This document shows, one piece after another, positions 56,289-64,000 of a stretch of 64,000 bases of DNA. A program made the translations under genes and the position numbers. The stretch comes from Heterocephalus glaber (taxonomy: Eukaryota; Chordata; Mammalia; Rodentia; Bathyergidae): assembly GCF_000247695.1 (NCBI RefSeq), contig NW_004624784.1:11151472-11215471 (forward strand). The letters are read 5' to 3'. Under the pieces are notes generated by a model, which was not told the DNA's origin, did not search any database, and saw only the letters and a program-made list of their open reading frames with translations. Numbering within the stretch: the first letter of the stretch is position 1; each line of letters begins with the position of its first letter.

Positions 56289-57589
56289 ATAAGCAATGGG
56301 GATTTTATATTAGTTCTACTTATCAGGTGCTATATTAAACTAGGGTCCTCAATTTACATGCATATTTTTGGAAAAATTTTCTTTCTTTTTTCCTGTAATT
56401 TCACCTGTTCCTTCCCTTGCAAGTTCCTGGCCTAGACCTGCCTGCTTCCTCCTCCTCTTCCGTATGTCAGAAAAGGACCTTTGAGGGCTAATTGGCCTTT
56501 AATAAAACCTCAAGGACCATGAAATTCCATTATCCAAGTAATGGAAATATGCAGCTGAGAATCAGTTCCTTCTAGGCTGGCTGCCTGCTGTCCTTCTGGC
56601 CTGATTCCCTTTTCATCCATGTCCTGAGTTCAGTGCCAATTAAACATCATGGTTCATGTTTGAGAGTTGTACTTACAGTAATCTCTGTTTTTATCAGGAC
56701 TATTTGGTTGCAGGTAATAAAATCTCCATTTGAATGATCTCTTTCAGGAAAGTGAATGTATCAGCACATGTAACTGGAACATTCTTCTACTACTTTATTA
56801 AGAGATTCAGATAAGGCAATTGGGATTCTTTCTTCCCAAGTGCACACTGTGCATCTCTGCCATGCTTCATTGTTTCCTTCTGCAGAGAGGTCTTTAGGTG
56901 TCAGGGAGGTTTACATCTGTAGCTTCCCCACACCACATTCAAACTAGTAAAGAACTCTAGGGAAGAACTCTCATTGGCCAGACATGATCCCATGCTCATC
57001 TTTACACCAATCACTGTGGCCAAAGGCACAAGGAAAACTGGTTGGCTGGACCTGGAGGACATGCCCCTTGTTGCTAGTAAGGATGACTGACACCTCATTA
57101 GAATCACATGATTGACATAGTAGAGAAGCAGTTCTCTAGAGAAAGGAGGAAAACCAGTAGGTGATAGTGGCAGAGGCCAATTCAAAGTCATAGCTATCCA
57201 GTCGAACTCCATTTACTTGGACAACAGCCTCTCTGTCTCCCTAGCCAGACCATGCCTGTAGCTCTCACTCACATTCTCATTTCTGCTCCCAAATTAGTGA
57301 TCTGAGAGCTGAAGTGAAAGCTGAGCTGCAAGCCTTTCTTCTCCTCTTCTCTGGGTGGACTCTGTGACAGCCATCACCTACCTGTGCAGGTATCTCCTGA
57401 TTTCCTGAGGCCCCAGGCTGGAGTGGCAGGGGAGGCTTAGATCAGGGCAGTGATGAGTTGGCTGAGGTGTGTGGGAGGAGAGACAGAGCCAGCCCAGGCT
57501 GCTGAGCCAGGCGAGATGAAGGTGCACTAAGGCAGGAGCCCGAGGGCAGATTGCCCCCTTGCTGCCTGAATCTGGCGGGAAGACTTGGT
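56289..57589. other. Unassigned noncoding stretch
   Basis: Nothing recognised; ORFs under 105 codons without domains. Confidence 0.35.
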
Positions 57590-57700
57590 GCTTTCTGAGG
57601 GCCTGTGTTGACTTGCTCTGTGACCCTAGGCTACACACTTAATTGCTCAGGGCTGCTTCCCCTCACTCTCTCATCTGGCAAGCAGAAATAACGACATGAC
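57590..57700 (+). repeat. MIR SINE fragment
   Basis: TTGACTTGCTCTGTGACCCT, ACACACTTAATTGCTCAGGG and CTCTCTCATCTGGCAAGCAG follow sense MIR order. Confidence 0.7.
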
Positions 57701-58785
57701 CAAACTAGCAGAAGCTGTGCTTTTCAGGGGGAGATGCTGACTTGGAGCTTAGTGCTATGGAAATTGGCTTCCAGACCACACTATCCCAAGAGCCCCCTGG
57801 GTCTGGACCCTCAAACCTCCTGGCAGGGCGTGGGACTGTGAGGCTCTTTGACTTAAGATTTTCTGAATTCAACCTTCTGAACCCTGTTACTCCTGCCACT
57901 GAGCTGGGAAATGAATAACCCTTTTCACACTAATGGTTGAGAGTGGGTGTGTGGTTTCCAAGGTGCTTACAAACACTTGCTTCAGAGCTGGGGCTTCTAA
58001 TGCCAAAGAGGGCCTAGATGTGACGCTGGAGCTTTGGAGTTGGCAGGTTTTTATGACCCCTATTCCCCTTAGCCCCCTTCTTTCCAGGCTCAGCACAAGG
58101 AGCAGCCATATGATGTTTACACACATAGAACAACCGGATTACGCATCAAGGAGATAGGTAAGGCAGGCAGGCACGCAGTCAAGCTAAGTGGTGGGTTTTC
58201 TGCCATCTCCAGAGAATAGGAATGAGTAGGTGTGTGTGTGGGGGGGGGTCTGCATTTTTGAAAGGCAGCTCAGGAAATTCTGTGAGGTAAGAGGGTGGGT
58301 CTCCAGGACCTTCACCTGTGTGTGATTGGAACTGGTAAGCTTTTATCTACTTTGTATTCTGAGGGTATAGGCAAGACTACATTAGAAGAAAGGGTCTCAT
58401 GGTGGATATGTAAGTTAAAAACAACCTAATCACATGCTTAAATTTGGAACTCATGCTCTTACCTTCATTTTTAAGGCCTAGGGTATCTATGATCCAATCT
58501 TCTCAATAGCGGTTCAGCCATGGGCTACTCATATCCCTAAAGCATGCTTTCCATTTCTTATCTCTCCGCTCATGCAGTCAGTCCCATGGGAATATGATCT
58601 CTTTTTCATTTCTGTCCTTCCAAAACTTCTTCGTTCTTCAAAACCCTGATGGAGTCCTCTTCTTGCATGAAGCCTTCCAGGACTAACCCAGAGAGCCACG
58701 GTTCCAGTCTGTGTGAGAGGTGCTGCTGGGGGGAGAGAGGCTCAGCATGCACTCCCTAAGCAATTCTTCCAGCAATTTTTCTTGT
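57701..58785. other. Unassigned noncoding stretch
   Basis: A short TG/G tract lies at 58230-58249. Nothing else recognised. Confidence 0.35.
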
Positions 58786-58787
58786 CC

Positions 58788-58788
58788 T

Positions 58789-58826
<38 letters not shown>
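58788..58826. repeat. (TC)n microsatellite
   Basis: About 18 TC units, slightly interrupted near the 3' end. Confidence 0.95.
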
Positions 58827-58833
<7 letters not shown>

Positions 58834-58861
58834 CATGCTTGCTTTTTTTCTTCTTTTTGTC

Positions 58862-59035
58862 TCACAAGGGATTGAGCCTAGGACATTCAAACTGAGCTAT
58901 ATCCCAGGCCCTATTTTTGTTTTAAATTTTGAGACAGAGCTTACTAAGTTGCCCATGTTTGGCTCAAATTTGTGATCTTCCAGTCTCAGCCTCCTAGATT
59001 GCTGAAATTGCAGGCGTGCAGTGCCACACCCATCT
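58862..59035 (-). mobile_element. Dimeric ID+7SL (B1-dID-like) SINE, older copy
   Basis: CAAGGGATTGAGCCTAGGAC ... ACTGAGCTATATCCCAGGCC is the antisense ID unit; TTTTGAGACAGAGCTTACTA ... GCTGAAATTGCAGGCGTGCA is the antisense 7SL unit. Same order and junction as at 39.6-39.8 kb, more diverged; no clear target duplication. Confidence 0.85.
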
Positions 59036-59569
59036 CAGCATGTTACCTGTTCAGGAAGTGTGCAATAGTCTCTTGACAAGATAGAGATTACGAATATGAC
59101 CCGGTACCTCAGAAGAAGTTCTGAAAGCAAGGTACAGGGACAAGAAGCCAATGGTAGAATGCCTTCTCCTGAATTTACAACATGTCCCCAGCCTCTGCTC
59201 CTCTGTATTAGGATCTCATAATGACTCTGGGCAATGGGAGTCAAATGCTGGCTCAGTGCAAGAAGGCAGAGCAGATGGAACACCCTGGGCTTCCATACCA
59301 TCCCACTTCCCTCAGCACAGGCCCTGCACTCTGGCTTTTGGTCAGCAGGATGAAAATCTGCTGGGCTGGGCACTGGTGAGTGAAGATGGAGGGACCTATT
59401 GGGCCCCAACACTTGGCAAAACTCCAGGTACTTGCTTTTTGGCTGGGGGAGGAGGAGCAGCGGGGAGTAGGAAGCACAGAATTCTCTCATCCCTAGAGCT
59501 GTCAGCCTGACCAGAATGGGCATTCATTTTCAGAATAAATAATCAACTCAAAAAATGTACCAAATTCAT
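59036..59569. other. Unassigned noncoding stretch
   Basis: The 162-codon minus ORF (59035-59523) overlaps a 119-codon plus ORF; it has no domain and begins at the SINE boundary, so is treated as chance. Confidence 0.35.
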
Positions 59570-59900
59570 TTTCAAATTGGCTTGTCAGACACACGTTTGC
59601 CCAGGACAAGTCGGTTGAATAAAATGTATCTTGGGGAGCAAGGTGAGCCAGCCTGTCTCATTCCCTTAGGGACGGCTTGTAAACAAGGGCCATTCTTGAG
59701 GCCGGAAGCAGAGAATTCCCCAGCACAGATTGAATTCTGGCTTTGTCTTAATGAACGTCAATATTTATTACCAAAGGCGTTGTGCTCCTCGGAGTGATAG
59801 AGCATTTCCCCATTTCAGCTTGTGCCTGTTGCCTTCCCAGGTACCAAATGCTATGTAATTGCTGCTCATAAAGGTGGCAGACAATATTGCCAGGAAAACT
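59570..59900. other. Candidate conserved noncoding element
   Basis: Repeat-free with GTCTTAATGAACGTCAATAT, TTATTACCAAAGGCGTTGTG, GGTACCAAATGCTATGTAAT and TGCTGCTCATAAAGGTGGCA. Several isolated CpGs survive, unusual outside the island. Conservation is not shown. Confidence 0.35.
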
Positions 59901-60204
59901 CACTCCTGGCTGTAAATCTTCATCATCAAAATCAGCAGAGCTTTGCTTCTGGTTTGGACAGAGTGTCTCTGAGGGCCGGGCCCACCCAGAATTTTTTGTT
60001 GTCCTGCTTTGGTAAGAGGATCTCTGCCATTGGCATTTAGCCAGGTGTGGATTTTTCTGGGGTTTGAGAATGGAAACCTAAATCAGCAAGGCTTAGAAAG
60101 GCTGAAAGTGATGGAAGTTACAGCTCCCACTTCAACTCAGGCCTAGGAAAAGCTGATCACTCATAAATTTGGGAGGGTCCCTCAGGGTACCAGTCTAACC
60201 TTCT

Positions 60205-60290
60205 CACTTTGCAAATGAGGTCGGTGAGGCTCAGAGAGAGGAGTCCTTTGTCAATGTCACAGAGCTCCCAGGCCAGTGCCCTTCACATTT
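60205..60290 (-). repeat. MIR SINE fragment
   Basis: CACTTTGCAAATGAGGTCGG, TGAGGCTCAGAGAGAGGAGT and CAATGTCACAGAGCTCCC give the antisense MIR core. Confidence 0.8.
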
Positions 60291-61538
60291 GGCCACACCA
60301 CCTCCTGGACATGTAACAGTGAGCTCAGAAGGACTCCCTGAGCTGGAGGCTGACTCCAAGAGTTGGTGGCTCTCAGTTGGATATATATGTTCCTCCTCCC
60401 AACCTGGCTTCCTGGAGCCTGTCCTGACAAGTTGCTTTTCCCACCTGGTGTGAGCTTGTGACCTGCCCTGGCTTTTCCTGGGAAAATCTCTGGAAAACAA
60501 ATCTTCCCCCAAACCAAACATTCCTGGGAGCAGCAATCCCACCTGGAGAATTTGTACAAGGAAATGGAGATTAACTCCAGCTTTATCTGGGAGGAAATAA
60601 CCCATTTGTTTCTACTAGCCCTTTGCTCTGGGGTGCAGCACTCCATGGGGAGATTTGGAAGAGCAAAGGAGAACCTGAAGTGCCTGAACAGGACACCAGG
60701 CTGGATGGAGTTTGGCTTCCACTTCAGCTTCCTGCCAACTTGCTAAGGACAGAGATGGCCCTCGGGCAGAGACACAAAATGGGTTTTGGAGAGTGATGTC
60801 CTGTGGTTCTCAGACACAAGATTGCTCCACAGAAACTGCCTGGCTGTTGTTATGGGAGTTATGCTGGAGAGAATTATAACTTTTGACAATGGACATCTTA
60901 CCTTGCACAGATGCGTCCTTTATAGAATCTACCAGCAAGATTACAGCAGCATCAGAGTGTAATGGGGAGAAGAGTCAATAATTCTGGGGTTATTGATTGT
61001 AAGCAGACCCATTCTTCTTTTTTAATTTATATTTCATCCACTTTTTTCAATCTTTTTTTTTTAAAAACACCTGTCCTGACAAAAGCACTTGCTTGATCAA
61101 ATGCAGTTGATTACATTTTTTAAAATGATAGGAGCAATTTTCTGCCCTTTGGAGAGCCTAGGACAAGAGAGTTCAGAGCCACAGGGGAAGGGAAATGCAT
61201 GCATAGCACACGTCAGGGGAGAAACAGGAAGGACAGAAGAAGACATGGTATATGGGTAGGCACGGAGCAAAAAAGGGAGGCTTGGCCAGGTCCCCAGGGC
61301 TGAGCCTGGAGTGAAACCTCCTCTCCCTGACTCCATTAGAGCTCAGATTTCTTACTGCCTTGTAGCTCCACTGGATCTTCGCATGTCCCAAAGATATATT
61401 TTCATCCTTCAGTCTCACTTCGTCCAGTGGATCTTTTCTGCAGTCAAATGGTCTACCCCTGAGCTCCCCCTCGCAGGAGATCTTCTCTGATAGGGCAAAT
61501 AGAGATGCCAGGTGGGTTAGAGCAGGTAGAATGTATAC
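60291..61538. other. Unassigned noncoding stretch
   Basis: No gene or repeat recognised; overlapping minus ORFs of 124 and 129 codons at 60231-60646 begin in or near the MIR and lack domains. Confidence 0.35.
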
Positions 61539-61557
61539 ACACACACACACACACACC
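61537..61557. repeat. (CA)n microsatellite
   Basis: About ten CA units. Confidence 0.9.
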
Positions 61558-62014
61558 TATGTACACTCAAATGTTTGCCCACATAGAATATCTTCAAGTC
61601 ACACAACGTTTATGCATCAGACACTGCAGACAACTTGATATGTGTTTTTAATTGTTAGATTGGCCTGTATGGGCTAAGGTGGCAGCTTATAGTTTTTAAG
61701 ATATTGATTATATATATTTGATGTTCCCGATATCCTATTTATCTCTAACTACATACTAGTGGGCATTTGCTGAATAATGCTTTGGGAGTTGAATGAACAT
61801 TAGAACATCTCTTCTCGTGAAGAAGTGACCAGGGACATCTCTAGGTGCTGTTTGAACATCTGATTCAACTTCTAAATTGTCCTAAGGCTGCTGTTCCACT
61901 TGTTTCTCTTCCAGTGGGTGAGAAACCCAAGCTCTATTTTCTGATATTGACTGTAAACTAGTCTCAGCATACCCAAGATCAGAGGAAGAGGGAGCCCAGA
62001 GACTTCCCCATCCA

Positions 62015-62115
62015 AACCTCTCATTTTCCAGAAGAGGAAACTGAGTCCTAGAGAGACTAAAATAACCTACCCCCAGGGTGACATCTGCTTTGGGATAAAT
62101 TCAGGACTGATTCAG
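62015..62115 (-). repeat. MIR SINE fragment
   Basis: CATTTTCCAGAAGAGGAAAC, TGAGTCCTAGAGAGACTAAA and GGGATAAATTCAGGACTGA give the antisense core. Confidence 0.75.
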
Positions 62116-62374
62116 TGTACTTATCTAGTGCAAAATGATTTTTTCTTCTTGCTTCATTCTCTTCCATGGTCAATAGTAGGTATGATCACTTGTGTCTCCC
62201 ACGGACCCTGTTACTTCCTTCCCAAACTCGTCAAGCTGCATTATGGGAAGTGCTCCCTCCTCACCCCTATTTGGTTCCAGATGCATCTGAATGTGTCAAG
62301 GGCTTAAAGAAAGTGCAAGATACAGATATGAAGCTAGAAGTAGTTTCCCCATCATTCACTGGCTTGTGCCATCA

Positions 62375-62600
62375 CTTCCTTCTAGGCCAGGCTGTCGCTG
62401 ACACTCTATGTGGTTGGTTTTTGAGGTGCCAGTATGACCATGGACAAGTCTTTTGACTTTATTGAGACCTTGGCTGTCTTATTTGTCAAACAGGGATAAT
62501 GATGATACTTTTTCTCCCTCCCATACCACGTCAAAGGGGATAGCTTGTATAATACCATGGCACACATTGGAATGTGCCACGTTAATAAAAGAGACTTTTG
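62375..62600 (+). repeat. MIR SINE, nearly full length
   Basis: ATGACCATGGACAAGTCTTT, TTGTCAAACAGGGATAATGA, TAGCTTGTATAATACCATGG and CACATTGGAATGTGCCACGT follow MIR sense order to the 3' end. Confidence 0.75.
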
Positions 62601-62604
62601 AAAA

Positions 62605-63130
62605 AGAAAAATTGAACTATTTATTTTAGAATAGTGTTAGATTTACAGGAAAATTGTAGAGATAGATCAGAGTGTTCTCACATGCCCATTACTTGGTGAC
62701 TTCTATTATTAACATCTTACATTAGCATGGTACATTTGTTACAATTAATGAGCCAATATTGCTAAATTATTATTATGAAGGCCATAGCTTATTTAGTTTC
62801 CTTACTTTCTACCTGATGTCCACCTGTTCCAGGATTCCATTCAGGACACCACAGTTCTCCTGGATGTCACATCTTGGCCCCACTGAGCTGTGACTGTTTC
62901 TCAGACTTGCTTCCTTTTGATGACCTTTTCAATTCTAAGGAGTACTGATCAGGCATTTTGCACAATGAGCCTCCAGTGTAATTTGTTGGATAACTTTTTC
63001 ATGATTAGACTGTAGTTATGAGTTTGGGGAAGGAGATTAAGGAAAGTGCCAGCTTCCTTACATGAGATCAGGGACACATCCCCTCAGAGATTTATCGTAA
63101 ATGTAGTGACAATATCCTGGAGCTGTACTT
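62605..63130 (-). mobile_element. LINE-1 (L1M-type) 3' UTR
   Basis: TAGTGTTAGATTTACAGGAA, CTATTATTAACATCTTACAT, GGTACATTTGTTACAATTAA, TCCAGGATTCCATTCAGGAC and CATGATTAGACTGTAGTTAT follow antisense L1M 3' UTR order. Confidence 0.8.
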
Positions 63131-63279
63131 TATCACTGAGAAAGAGCAGTGACCCTTAGTTTCAATGGCCCCTGGTTTCTGGATCACTGGGCCCCTCCTG
63201 GCCCTGAAGTAAGAGTCTTGGGTGTTTTCCCTGAAATATAAGAGGCTCTTTCTTTCCTTTCTGTCACCTGGGTCTGACT

Positions 63280-63420
63280 CTAATGAGCTGTTAATAACAT
63301 GACCATTACCTATGCAAATGAAGGAAGCTGGGCCTGTGTGGGAGATGCTGGCAGTGGCAGTAATAAATCATGTTGCTCTGGTTATTAACTCACTCATCGG
63401 AGGTGCCCCACAACCTGAGC
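63280..63420. other. Candidate conserved element with octamer
   Basis: CTAATGAGCTGTTAATAACA, CCTATGCAAATGAAGGAAGC (perfect octamer ATGCAAAT) and GCAGTAATAAATCATGTTGC lie in repeat-free sequence. Confidence 0.35.
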
Positions 63421-63549
63421 TCCTGGGCCCCTAGTTTCCTGGCTTAGTTGTATCAACAGCCTGTTTCTCAGGAGACTTTAGAGACGTGATGGTTAATTCA
63501 CCTCAGATCTATTCTAGGGGGCACTGTAACCAGGGGCCCACAATGAAGT

Positions 63550-63665
63550 TTAACTCTCTAGTTGGTTTCTGACTCCTGTGTGTCCTCAAGCCAGTTCCTT
63601 ACATTCTCTGTGTTTTAGCTTCTTTTTCTGGAAAAGAAATATAAATAAATAATGGGTCTTGTGAA
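63550..63665 (+). repeat. MIR SINE fragment
   Basis: CTCAAGCCAGTTCCTTACAT, TCTCTGTGTTTTAGCTTC and TTTTTCTGGAAAAGAAATAT follow sense MIR order. Confidence 0.65.
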
Positions 63666-63690
63666 TTGGCTTTTTCCTTGTAAAGTCGTG

Positions 63691-63784
63691 GTCTAGAGCA
63701 GTGCTGGTGAACCTTTTAGAGCTTTCAGTGATACAAACAGCCTACTTCAATATGAATGCCATAGGTCTAGAGAATGGTCTAGAG
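63691..63784. mobile_element. Degraded hAT-like element with repeated target octamer
   Basis: A left end CAGTGCTGGTGAACCTTTTA (from 63699) resembles the hAT ends at 3933 and 4163. The octamer GTCTAGAG precedes it (63691-63698) and recurs at 63765-63772 and 63777-63784, after a right-end-like GCCATAG. The right terminus itself is missing. The 12-bp unit GTCTAGAGAATG is tandemly duplicated. Confidence 0.65.
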
Positions 63785-64000
63785 AATGGTAGAGAGATGT
63801 GGGTTTCTAATCTGAACTTCCCTGCTATGATTATCCCAGTTCATCCTTTATAGGACATGGTCATATACTGGTATTTGTGTCCCCTGAAAAGGCTGGAGAG
63901 AGTGATGCCAAAGACACAGGTGCTGAAGAGCAGGAAGCCTGGTGTGTGTCACAGAGTGGCAACACCACACACACCCCAGCCTTACCCCTCTATAGGAAGA

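Noticed and set aside
59035..59523. 162-codon minus-strand ORF
   Set aside because: It ends at a SINE boundary, overlaps a 119-codon frame on the other strand and has no domain.
1..64000. A previously undescribed multi-gene system
   Set aside because: Read on both strands, the window has no set of adjacent coding genes; the notable structures are mobile-element events and one candidate promoter.

Overview
This is mammalian nuclear DNA from a rodent, and no protein-coding exon can be supported in it. The evidence for a rodent is its SINE content. There are tRNA/ID-type SINEs on both strands, with boxes of the form TAGCTCAGTGG and GTTTGATCC. There are 7SL-derived B1-type SINEs, one with the internal duplication typical of B1. 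Two further copies look like ID+B1 dimers. The mix does not look like mouse or rat; a beaver, squirrel, dormouse or related non-murid lineage is my guess, with low confidence. The ORFs are short and mostly lie in repeats, simple sequence or a CpG island. The only protein I recognise is a piece of a retroviral integrase in a broken endogenous retrovirus.

Layout. From 1 to 8 kb: old MIR copies, CA repeats, an ACATGT tandem array, an ID SINE and one intact non-autonomous hAT transposon (3933-4163) with a perfect 8-bp target duplication. From 8 to 11.5 kb is a nested repeat block: a solo LTR splits a MIR, a long antisense L1 follows, and a minus-strand class II-like ERV remnant (3' LTR, polypurine tract, integrase fragment) interrupts that L1. 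From 11.5 to 28 kb: MIR and L2 fragments, a second copy of a TATA-containing LTR-like segment, a retrotransposed 5' fragment of U2 snRNA with a perfect 15-bp target duplication, an MLT1-like LTR and three SINE-scale insertions. From 28 to 37 kb is repeat-poor and holds several AT-rich candidate conserved elements.

From 36.7 to 42.5 kb: a long antisense L2, a B1-dID-like SINE, MaLR-type LTRs, a ~460-bp near-continuous palindrome built from two L1 3' ends, and a second copy of the LTR seen at 8.1 kb. From 44.5 to 46 kb: a very clean SINE insertion, then a CpG island (about 45230-45800) with a perfect 24-bp tandem duplication and two RFX X-box-like motifs at its edge. This is the best candidate promoter in the window. 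From 47 to 64 kb: L2 and MIR fragments, a B1, a MaLR LTR, an L1 3' end, more candidate conserved elements and a degraded second hAT-like end.

The window reads as intronic or intergenic sequence around one possible promoter. The best-supported observations are the mobile-element structures that can be proven from their own flanks: the hAT element, the U2 pseudogene, the LTR nested in a MIR, the L1 palindrome and the SINEs with target duplications.
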